From assembly GCF_013140855.1 (NCBI RefSeq), contig NZ_JABBPG010000001.1, forward strand, positions 930,001 to 994,000: 64,000 nt of DNA, in the 5' to 3' direction. The translations under genes and the position numbers were made by a program. Source of the stretch: Pseudoalteromonas caenipelagi (GTDB lineage: Bacteria; Pseudomonadota; Gammaproteobacteria; Enterobacterales; Alteromonadaceae). The notes under the pieces are model-generated. The model was not told where the DNA came from. It saw only the letters and a list, made by a program, of their open reading frames with translations, and ran no database searches. Each line of letters starts with the position of its first letter. The first letter of the stretch is position 1. This document shows, piece by piece, positions 38,962 through 46,983 of this stretch.

Positions 38962-39716
38962 TTGAATATTAAAAGCCCCTAATATTGCTGTACAACGGTA
39001 GCTGCGGGCTTAATCCTTCGATATGACTTAGGGGTAAAATAGTAATTAAAACGCCTCACTCATCACTGCTACAGATTTAGCACTTTAAGTGCGTGTTTGA
39101 ATATTAAGGGCGCTCTTAGAATCGTTGTACAACAGCAGCTTCGGACTCCACGGCATGATTTATCGTAATTAGATGCTATGCGATGCGAAACGAGCCTCCC
39201 AGCCATGCTACTAATGTGGCCCCTTAAGTGCGTGTTTGAATATTAATAACCCCTCGAATTTTTTACAACGGCAGCTGTAGACCTCAATCAACGATATGAT
39301 TTATAGCAATTGGATGATAAACGAGTCACTCAGCTCTGCTTCTAATACATCCCCCCTAAGTGCGTGTTTGAATATTAAGGATGCCTCTAGAACCATTGTA
39401 CAACGGTGGCTCCTAACCAAACTCTACAATAGGTTTAATAGTAATTAGACTACAAAACAACTCAATCAGAACAACCACCAACGTGACCCCCAAAGTGCGC
39501 GCTTGAATATCAAGGAGGCCATAAAGTCATTTTAAACAGCAGTTTAGGTCTTAACTCCACTACATGATTTATAGCAATTAGATGTGAAACGAATCACTCC
39601 GCTCAGGTACTAACGGAATCCCTACAAGTGCGTGTTTGAATATTAAGGGTACCTCTAAAATCATTGTACAACGATAGCAGCTGACGTAACTTACTGCATG
39701 ATTTAATAGTGAATCT

Positions 39717-39748
39717 GGTAGCAAGAAGTGTTACTTAACACTGCTACC
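39717..39748 (+). repeat. Hairpin in array unit 6
   Basis: GGTAGC pairs with GCTACC and AGTGTTA with TAACACT, with a 4-nt bulge on one side. A near copy with one change lies at 40037-40068 in another unit. Confidence 0.6.
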
Positions 39749-40036
39749 GATGTAACCCCTAAGTGCGTGTTTGAATATTAAGGCTGCCTTACAACGGTAG
39801 CTGGAGCTTAGTTTTACTGCATAATTAAATATTAATTAGACGGAAAACGGTCTGCTCAGCACTGATGCCAACTTAGACCTTTAAGTGCGTGTTTGAATAT
39901 TAAGAGTACCTCTAAAACCATGTACAACAGCTGCCTTAAACTTCACGCCGTGCATGTTTGAATATTAATGGCTCTTAAAATCATTTTACAACTATAACGG
40001 CTGACGTAACTTACCAGATGATTCAGTGGTGAATCT

Positions 40037-40068
40037 GGTAGCAAGAAGTGTCACTTAACACTGCTACC
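40037..40068 (+). repeat. Hairpin in array unit 9
   Basis: Same GGTAGC...GCTACC stem as at 39717-39748, with a T-to-C change in the inner arm (AGTGTCA). The surrounding half-units are also nearly identical, pointing to unit duplication inside the array. Confidence 0.55.
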
Positions 40069-40419
40069 GATGTAGCCCCTAAGTGCGTGTTTGAATATTA
40101 AGGGCACCTCTAAAGCTATCCTACAACAGCTGCTTTAAACTTCACGCCAATACATCATTTATAGTAAATGGATGCGAAACCAGCCACTCAGCTCTGATAC
40201 CAATGTAATCCCTACAAGTGCGTGTTTGAATATTAATGGTTCATAAAACGTTTTAAAGCACTAGCGGGCAACATAGCTGGCCGCTTGATTTTAAGGTATA
40301 TTTGGTAGCAATAAAAGTCACTCAACACTGCTACTAATGTAGTCCTCTACGTGCGTACTTGAATATTAATCGCATCTATAATCATTGTACAACGATAGCA
40401 ACCACAGTTGTGATAAACA

Positions 40420-42438
40420 CTATGCGGAGGGTAAGCCTAGCTTGTCAAAGAAGGCCCTATTTCGCTCTCTTGCAGCCTTTACTAACTGGTCGAAACTAAT
40501 TACTTCAATATAGGCATGTGACGGCTCATTGTAGCCGAAATAGCCCATACCATCAGACGTGATGCGTAAGTTAGCCCGACGGCATCGCTTTTTCATCGAC
40601 TCAGTCAGATCACACAATACATAGCAATAACCAGGAATATCGTTATTCCCAGGTATAGGCCTTCCAGACTTTGTCGTCACTTTACCATCACGTACTCGCT
40701 CTAAATAACTCAAAGCTTGATCAATGGGGTCTTTGTCTTCACCCCCACTCATATCATTACGCATGGGACGCTTGATTTCGATTACGGTTATTGAGGCAAG
40801 TGGAAAGCTCGCATCGTCGTTAACGAGCATAGGGTTATCGAACACTTTTAAGCTTAATAAATCAGGCTCTTTAGTGGCGACATTTCCTGTGATAGGCATA
40901 GCATTCAGTGTTTTGTCAGAAGCCAAGTAATTGTGAAAAGCTAAACGCTCATCGATCAGCCAAAGGTTGCATGAGTCAACAAAAACCTCGCTAGAATCCT
41001 TACGCATAGGCATGATCAGCTCATGAATCATATCCTCACGTGCGTATTTGCCATTATCTAGCCGTTCTATGGATTTTTGCAGTAGGTCGATTACAACTTT
41101 ACGATGTGATACATAATTAGCTAGATCAGACTTTTTGAGGTCTTCGGCTTTACGTAAATACTCACTTAGCCTTTCCTTGTATACCTCTAAGAGCTCACCA
41201 TTTCTGGGCTGCATTACGTCATGACCCTCGGTCACAAGTTGACGCTCAACCTCGTACCATTGGGCATGTAAATGCAGCTCTAAGTCTCTATCTGACTTTT
41301 CAGGATCAACAATTAGCATCTCTTCCGTTACATAGTGTGTTATAGGCCGGTATCGTGGCGCGTTATTGTCGATAAAGTCTTCTACACGCTTACGACCTGC
41401 TGATACATTTTCTGCTAAAACGTCTTGTAGATACTCTTTAGTACGGGCTAACACCTCAACACGAATAGTGCTAAAGCTCACATCGTTGAGCATGCTATCA
41501 ACGTCTTCGGCAATATTAAAAGAAGTCCGCTCACTTCGTACATGCTCATCGAGGTAGTTAGAGGATACATAACAAGTGTACGTAAACTCGCCGTCAGCAT
41601 CTGATATCTTGCCGTAAAGGCCAGGCATCTTGCCCTGAATCGACTCCTCTTTGACCAACCTGTTCGCAGCACATAAGGCTAGTTGATGTTTTTTGTTAAC
41701 TGATGCTCTAAATTTGATGTGAATTAGGTCAAAGGAGTGGTCTTGAATAGTTATGGTTTCATGATGAGTACTTGCATGCATGTGCTCTTCATACAAAGTG
41801 TCTAGGTCTATTGTCTCTCCTGACTCTTCTACAATCATCCGTGGCGGCTTTTCGCTACGTACAAAATACCATAGTACATGTTCCAGTAGTTGGTTAGCTA
41901 TAGAGGCTCCTTTACAAGGCACCTGCTTTCTATAGCTTTTGTCAAAACCCATTAACTTGATAATAGTACCTGGCTTCTGGGCTGTAGGGGGAACAACCTT
42001 TTCTCCATGGACACCTTTCTTATCATCAAAGCAAAGTATACGTTTTTTGAGTTCACCTTCACTATCAATAAAGTGACTTTCTACTTCCACCAAATCAAAC
42101 ACTTTCAACCACATCAAGCGGCCAACGCCTCGACAACCTTTACCTATTTTATGATCAGAATCAAGCGTTTCAAATGATCTAAAGTTCACCTCATCAAAGC
42201 CACAACCATTATCCGTAATAGTAAAACCAACGATTGGTTGTTGTGTTTTAGCGCTGAAGTCAAGGCTAGCCTGAGCTGCGCGATCGATACTAAGAACAAT
42301 CCTACCTGAATCGCTGCAATCTCTTTCCTCGATCGAGTGAATAGAGTTTACTACCGCCTCAAATACAGGCATTAGCCCATGGCTCTTCGGTAAGGAGGTG
42401 TTGCGTAACCGTCCTTTTAGATTGGTTTGTAAACTCAT
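40420..42438 (-). CDS. GHKL-type ATPase (Hsp90/MutL/MORC-like) in the restriction operon
   Basis: 672 residues. The Bergerat ATP site is clear: N-box VFEAVVNSIHS with E27 and N31, G1 motif DNGCGF at about 76-81, and G2 KGCRGVGRLMW at about 100-110. The rest has no motif I can name; the middle is helical (about 370-470) and the C-terminal third has VIEIKRPMR and CYVLCDLTE, which recall a PD-(D/E)xK nuclease-like strand pair (IEIK). GHKL ATPases have been described next to prokaryotic restriction-modification systems as relatives of eukaryotic MORC. It is the last gene of the five-gene operon, 9 bp after hsdS. Confidence 0.8.
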   Translation of the reverse strand: MSLQTNLKGRLRNTSLPKSHGLMPVFEAVVNSIHSIEERDCSDSGRIVLSIDRAAQASLDFSAKTQQPIVGFTITDNGCGFDEVNFRSFETLDSDHKIGKGCRGVGRLMWLKVFDLVEVESHFIDSEGELKKRILCFDDKKGVHGEKVVPPTAQKPGTIIKLMGFDKSYRKQVPCKGASIANQLLEHVLWYFVRSEKPPRMIVEESGETIDLDTLYEEHMHASTHHETITIQDHSFDLIHIKFRASVNKKHQLALCAANRLVKEESIQGKMPGLYGKISDADGEFTYTCYVSSNYLDEHVRSERTSFNIAEDVDSMLNDVSFSTIRVEVLARTKEYLQDVLAENVSAGRKRVEDFIDNNAPRYRPITHYVTEEMLIVDPEKSDRDLELHLHAQWYEVERQLVTEGHDVMQPRNGELLEVYKERLSEYLRKAEDLKKSDLANYVSHRKVVIDLLQKSIERLDNGKYAREDMIHELIMPMRKDSSEVFVDSCNLWLIDERLAFHNYLASDKTLNAMPITGNVATKEPDLLSLKVFDNPMLVNDDASFPLASITVIEIKRPMRNDMSGGEDKDPIDQALSYLERVRDGKVTTKSGRPIPGNNDIPGYCYVLCDLTESMKKRCRRANLRITSDGMGYFGYNEPSHAYIEVISFDQLVKAARERNRAFFDKLGLPSA

Positions 42439-42447
42439 ACTCTCTCC

Positions 42448-43695
42448 TTAGAGCTCGCCTTTAAAGGCAGAATCGAGAATTGATGATTTTAAAGTGATTA
42501 AGTCGAAAACCTTTGAATTGATCTGTTCTTTTAAATCACGATTCTTTTTGCATAATAGATTCATTTTGTCTACGAGTTTAACCTGCTCCTCAAGTGGTGG
42601 ACGCGGTATATCCAAGTTAGAAACCATTACTTTGGTTAAAGCTTGTCTTGTTGCGCCGCCAGCCCCTTGGAAAAGTAACAAGGCTTTGAATTTAGGACTG
42701 GTCAAAAGGTAATTCAGGTATAAAGAATCTAATTCTAGTGTAGGGCGAATGATGCATACGTGCTGGTTTACACGGGCTGGCAGATACTCATTCGGAGCAA
42801 CGCAACACCGAGCAATTGATGCTCCGGTAATATTTAAAAGAACGTCACCTCTTTCTACAACAACATTTCTTAACTTCTCGGCTTGATCATCATCTATGAA
42901 AGCTAACCCCGCTGGCTTAAATTCCAAATCATGCACATTGAGGCTACGTATCAATGATACCCCCGATTCTTTATAAGCTTTTTGCCCACCCTTTGGCGTT
43001 GCCCCGCTACCTATTTTATTCGCGAGTGTTGATAAAGGTTCCGTTGAATAATCCAAATAGACTTTCTCAAATACCTGATCAAGTGAACTTGCATACAAAG
43101 CATCAGCCAACGAGGCGCTTTCCTGCAAGTGCTCAATGGCTATATCGATGCGGTTGAGCAAGGCATTGAGTTTTTCAACAATGCGCTCCTGTTCTGAAAA
43201 TGGTGCCAATGGAACAGGTGTACCCTTAAGTTTTTTGATATTAGTTCGAGTAATTGCAGCTCCAGAAATATCTCCGAGAAGGAAGTTCTGCCCCACTTGA
43301 GATTGCAGGTAATAGTTCAAGTATTTAGGTAGTATTATTGAGCGCTTTTGCTTAATTAGGGCAACACTTGACAGTAGTGAGAAAGGTTCATCCAACTCAT
43401 TTAGGCAGCATGTACCAGTCATTGCGCCGTCTTTTGTTAACAACTGATCATCAATCTCTGGTGGACATCTAGTATAAATATTCGAATGTGTATCTTGATC
43501 TATGTATGAAATGTTGTCTAGCTTCATTCCACTGTTTTTGATGTTCTTGGATGTGATATATTTAAATCTTCCTGGCTCCCACTCCGAGAACTGAACCTTC
43601 GGGCTATGGTGAGTTCCGTCAGTTATCTTTTCAGACACGTCCTCAAGAGTTTTCCATGCCCAGCTGTCTGGAAGCACGTATTGAACCTGTTTCAT
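42448..43695 (-). CDS. hsdS: Type I restriction specificity subunit HsdS
   Basis: 415 residues. HsdS sets the DNA sequence recognised by the HsdM/HsdR complex. Two target-recognition domains (about 5-160 and 215-370) each end in a proline-containing helical spacer: PLAPFSEQERIVEKLNALL and PRPPLEEQVKLVDKMN. The start overlaps the hsdM stop by 4 bp (ATGA). Recognition sequence cannot be predicted from this. Confidence 0.95.
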   Translation of the reverse strand: MKQVQYVLPDSWAWKTLEDVSEKITDGTHHSPKVQFSEWEPGRFKYITSKNIKNSGMKLDNISYIDQDTHSNIYTRCPPEIDDQLLTKDGAMTGTCCLNELDEPFSLLSSVALIKQKRSIILPKYLNYYLQSQVGQNFLLGDISGAAITRTNIKKLKGTPVPLAPFSEQERIVEKLNALLNRIDIAIEHLQESASLADALYASSLDQVFEKVYLDYSTEPLSTLANKIGSGATPKGGQKAYKESGVSLIRSLNVHDLEFKPAGLAFIDDDQAEKLRNVVVERGDVLLNITGASIARCCVAPNEYLPARVNQHVCIIRPTLELDSLYLNYLLTSPKFKALLLFQGAGGATRQALTKVMVSNLDIPRPPLEEQVKLVDKMNLLCKKNRDLKEQINSKVFDLITLKSSILDSAFKGEL

Positions 43696-45182
43696 TTTTT
43701 ATGCCCCACCAACAAATCTTCAATCTCATCCAGCAGGCTAGATACCAACTTTTCTTTGATACGAATCTGCTTGAGAATATCGCTAGGCGCTAAATGCTCG
43801 GCATCCTTCTGCTTGGCAGGGTTCTTGGCTGATAGATCGTAGTCTTCTGCGAGCTTGCTGGCCGATATTGTCCATGAACGATCCGTGGTTTCACGGCTGC
43901 TATACAGCTCAACAAACTCTTCCAGGTGCTTATCTGTTACCGGTTTGTTTTTAGTAAGCTTTTGCTCAGGTTCACATTCGTAGTACCACACATCACTAGT
44001 ACCGCCGCTTCGTTCGAAAAACAGCACGTTGGTTTTAACGCCTGAGTAAGGTAAAAACACACCTGCGGGTAGACTTAAAATAGTATGCAGGTCAAAGTTC
44101 TCTAACAGCTCTTGCTTAACTTGCTTAAAAGCGCTGTTGGTTTGGAACAGAACACCTTCTGGCACTACAATTGCAGCTTTGCCCCCACTTTTAAGCGTTT
44201 TCATAAAGTGCTGCATGAACAACAACTCAGTGGCGTTAGCTTGAATAGGGAAGTTTTGTTGGATTTGTGGCTTCTCTTTACCCCCAAATGGCGGGTTGGC
44301 TAGAATGATGTCGTAGCGATCTTTCTCTTGAATATCTCGTATGTTCTGAGTAAGAGTGTTACCTCGGTACAAGTTGGGCGATTCAATACCATGCAAGATC
44401 ATGTTCATCATGCCCATCACATAAGCCAAAGAGGTTTTTTCAAACCCAAAGAAAGTATCGCGTTGTATAAAATTCCATTGCTCAGTAGATAGCTCATCCT
44501 TTTTAGCCTTTAAATGATCAAAGGCCTCCACTAAGAAGCCACAAGAGCCTGCTGCGGCGTCGTAAATAGTTTGCCCTGCCTTAGGGTCAATTACCTTAAG
44601 CATCGCCCTTACAACAGGTCTAGGAGTGTAGAATTCACCTGCGTAGCCTCCCGCATCACCCATGTTCTGTAACAGACCTTCATAGACGAGTGATAGTTCG
44701 AACATTTCGTCACCAGATTGAAAGTTTAGGGTGTCGATAATATCCAGCACTTCACGAAGCGTATGGCCTGACGCGACCTTGTTATCTAAATATTGGAATA
44801 TACCCCCAATCTTGTATGTAAACGATTTAGGGTCTGCTCCAGCACCAGTTGCGGCTGTATCTGCGAAACCTTTTAAATATGGAAACAGTTTGTTATTAAC
44901 ATAGTCAGTTAGGTCATCGCCGGTACGTGCTCGATTAATGTCTAGCTTACCGTCAGCATTTTTAGGGCAAGCCCAACTTGACCAACGATGGTCATCATCC
45001 AAGACAGGTTGATAGCCCTTGCCTGACAAAACTGCTTCATCCTCTTTTTCAGACTCGTAATCATCCAAAAACTTTAAAAATAGCACCCACGAAGTTTGCT
45101 CTGTGTAGTGCATGGCACCACTAATACCATCGTCGCGGCGAAGTATGTCGGTAATTCGGTCTATTTTTTGCTGTAATGACAT
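43692..45182 (-). CDS. hsdM: Type I DNA adenine methyltransferase HsdM
   Basis: 496 residues. The N-terminal helical domain (about 5-140) begins LQQKIDRITDILRRDDGISG. The SAM-binding motif is YDAAAGSCGF (about 207-216) after the family signature GEFYTPRPVV. The catalytic motif for N6-adenine methylation is NPPF (296-299). It protects host DNA at the type I sites. It lies 3 bp after the AAA ATPase gene. Confidence 0.97.
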   Translation of the reverse strand: MSLQQKIDRITDILRRDDGISGAMHYTEQTSWVLFLKFLDDYESEKEDEAVLSGKGYQPVLDDDHRWSSWACPKNADGKLDINRARTGDDLTDYVNNKLFPYLKGFADTAATGAGADPKSFTYKIGGIFQYLDNKVASGHTLREVLDIIDTLNFQSGDEMFELSLVYEGLLQNMGDAGGYAGEFYTPRPVVRAMLKVIDPKAGQTIYDAAAGSCGFLVEAFDHLKAKKDELSTEQWNFIQRDTFFGFEKTSLAYVMGMMNMILHGIESPNLYRGNTLTQNIRDIQEKDRYDIILANPPFGGKEKPQIQQNFPIQANATELLFMQHFMKTLKSGGKAAIVVPEGVLFQTNSAFKQVKQELLENFDLHTILSLPAGVFLPYSGVKTNVLFFERSGGTSDVWYYECEPEQKLTKNKPVTDKHLEEFVELYSSRETTDRSWTISASKLAEDYDLSAKNPAKQKDAEHLAPSDILKQIRIKEKLVSSLLDEIEDLLVGHKK

Positions 45183-45185
45183 TGT

Positions 45186-46982
45186 TTAAAGTTTTCCAGT
45201 AATAAAGTTGTACATGTTGGTTATGTCTTCGCTGATTTCTTCTCGCGGGATAAGATTGATATAGGCTTGGAGTTTTTCAATGTCGAGCCCTGCGCCCTCA
45301 GTGTTTATAAGTGGGTCAATAACACCTTTGGCATTTAATCGACGGATATCATCATTGTCACCTGGTTTATCAGGCTTTAAGTGGTTGCGTAACGCAATAT
45401 CGCCGTTGTTGACTTGGTCTAAGGCGTTATTATTTGATAATGCAGTATGTGAAAGCAAGTAATTTTTGATTTCACGGCGTTTCCAAGCCAGTAGATATGG
45501 AGACACTTTAGTACCACGAGGCCATTTAACTGCATTGAGTAGGTCATTATAGATACGCCCATTGACTTGCACGCCATCGTTGGCGTTCCATTCAAGTGCA
45601 GCTTCATCCCTGTCACAGATTAAGAAGGCTCTAGTGGTGATAAGTGGCGAGTCAATTTTACTTAAACCATGTAGCCAATCAACTTTACCTTTACCAAAAG
45701 TCTCGTTAGCTGACGCGTAGCTTGATGACTTTTTCATTGCATGCACGGTCGATAACCTATCTATGTCTAGCCCTGCACGAGCAGCCAGACGTGTAAAAAT
45801 GATCCAATCGTTGTAATCATCTAACAAGGCAATATTTGGCAACTTGCCACACACTTCGAATTCAACAGACTTTGCACGTGATAGAACACTTAACCTGTTG
45901 ATCAATTGCTTGATTTTATTATCATCATTAATCCGGCCACTTTCTACGACTTTGAGGTGCTCAATGCGGTTTTCCTTAGCTGAAATAGAGTCCAGTAAAT
46001 GCGTGGTAGTAATTGCATTACCTTGTATACCATGTAGTAAACTCCATAGCTTTTCCACATTTTTATAGTGTAGATGTGAGTCAGCCTCATCCAATAGGAA
46101 CAAGGTATCAGGCGCATCGAAAAGGTCAATCAACGCATAAAGAAAGAGTAATTGGTATTCGCCATCGCTTAGCTGGTCGAGCTCAATTTCCCCCTTGAAA
46201 AGAAGCTTATAACCTTGCTTGTCTATGAAATAGTTATTATCCGCTGCTTGAGTGAAGAAGCTCACCTCAGGATCAAACGCTGTATTTTGAGCTTGAGCAT
46301 TTACTTCACCTGCTTCAGCGCCTTCTTCTCCTGCTTGAGTTTGTCTTGGAAAATCGAACGATATATCAACCAAGCGATCTGCAAATATTTCAATAGTGTG
46401 CTTGCGAATTGGCTCTTCGAACTCATAGTCCTTCGAGTAAAGGATGCTGATAAAGCTATCAAGTGAACGAAAATAAGGTGTACTTCTAAGCGTATTAACT
46501 TCGCCCTTCATTTCTCGTTTTAAGGCATCTTGCACTCTAGATACATAGTTTTTGTCTATTTTAAACGCACACTTCAGACAGGTAGATTGATCATCACCAT
46601 TCTGAGCTGACTCAGTAACGTACCCGCGCTCACGCAAAAACGAGCGAACCTTACCGGTACGTTTGATTGAAGTCGCCAAAAAAATAAGTAGTTTAGACCA
46701 AGGTTTATCGAAGTACATACATTCTAAACCAAGGCCTCTACCAGCTTGTCTTTCGCGTCCCAAGTAGCTACTAAACTTTTCTGAGTAGTTTTCGTTTTGC
46801 CCAGAAGAAAAACACACCACGTTCAAGTTTTGGTGTGCTCGTTTGTTTAACCGTTCTTCAAATACCGATTGTAAAATACTCGATTTACCGCTGCCATTCT
46901 CACCAATCAAGGTTGCTACCTTATTGATCATAAGGTTTTGCTGTTGGTCATAAAGAGGGTTGGGCGCTAGTGTTATTTCCAT
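45186..46982 (-). CDS. AAA/ABC-type ATPase with a TOPRIM-like tail, inside the hsd operon
   Basis: 598 residues. Walker A GENGSGKSS (27-35), ABC-like signature LSDGEYQ (271-277), Walker B LFLLDEADSHLH (294-305) and a downstream TTTH (325-328) mark an AAA15/OLD-like ATPase. A Cys pair (C135, C138) and an Asp-poor, Ala/Glu-rich loop are inserted between Walker A and the signature. The C-terminal third has LLDDYND and FLICDRDE (D457, D459), reminiscent of the acidic motifs of TOPRIM nucleases in OLD and Gabija-type proteins. It begins 1 bp after the hsdR stop. An accessory defence nuclease is likely but not shown. Confidence 0.75.
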   Translation of the reverse strand: MEITLAPNPLYDQQQNLMINKVATLIGENGSGKSSILQSVFEERLNKRAHQNLNVVCFSSGQNENYSEKFSSYLGRERQAGRGLGLECMYFDKPWSKLLIFLATSIKRTGKVRSFLRERGYVTESAQNGDDQSTCLKCAFKIDKNYVSRVQDALKREMKGEVNTLRSTPYFRSLDSFISILYSKDYEFEEPIRKHTIEIFADRLVDISFDFPRQTQAGEEGAEAGEVNAQAQNTAFDPEVSFFTQAADNNYFIDKQGYKLLFKGEIELDQLSDGEYQLLFLYALIDLFDAPDTLFLLDEADSHLHYKNVEKLWSLLHGIQGNAITTTHLLDSISAKENRIEHLKVVESGRINDDNKIKQLINRLSVLSRAKSVEFEVCGKLPNIALLDDYNDWIIFTRLAARAGLDIDRLSTVHAMKKSSSYASANETFGKGKVDWLHGLSKIDSPLITTRAFLICDRDEAALEWNANDGVQVNGRIYNDLLNAVKWPRGTKVSPYLLAWKRREIKNYLLSHTALSNNNALDQVNNGDIALRNHLKPDKPGDNDDIRRLNAKGVIDPLINTEGAGLDIEKLQAYINLIPREEISEDITNMYNFITGKL

Positions 46983-46983
46983 A

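Larger units (their letters stand above)
38953..40419. repeat. Tandem array of about 134-bp non-coding units (12 copies)
   Basis: Each unit starts with the core GTGCGTGTTTGAATATTAA or a close variant. Cores (with flanking AA) begin at about 38953, 39087, 39226, 39358, 39493, 39626, 39761, 39883, 39948, 40081, 40216 and 40349. Spacing is 132-139 bp apart from one 122-bp and one 65-bp (half-length) unit. Within units there are further conserved parts: a dyad ATCATTGTACAACGAT about 15-20 bp after the core, a CATGATTTATAGTAATTAG block, and a CTCAGCTCTGCTACTAATGT-like block before the next core. Cores are much better conserved than the spacers. No ORF of note lies inside. The array ends just after the last dyad, at the stop of the GHKL gene. 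Confidence 0.9.

Noticed and set aside
38953..40419. CRISPR array
   Set aside because: The period is about 134 bp, the spacers are similar to one another, and no cas gene is near. CRISPR repeats are spaced by about 60-80 bp with unrelated spacers.
38953..40419. Integron attC array
   Set aside because: There is no tyrosine integrase (IntI), no cassettes with ORFs between sites, and no clear GTTRRRY/RYYYAAC pairs at unit ends.
45186..46982. PrrC-type anticodon nuclease
   Set aside because: An ABC-type ATPase inside a type I operon suggests PrrC, but I see no PrrC-like anticodon nuclease motif in the C-terminal third, and the gene lies between hsdR and hsdM rather than beside hsdS.
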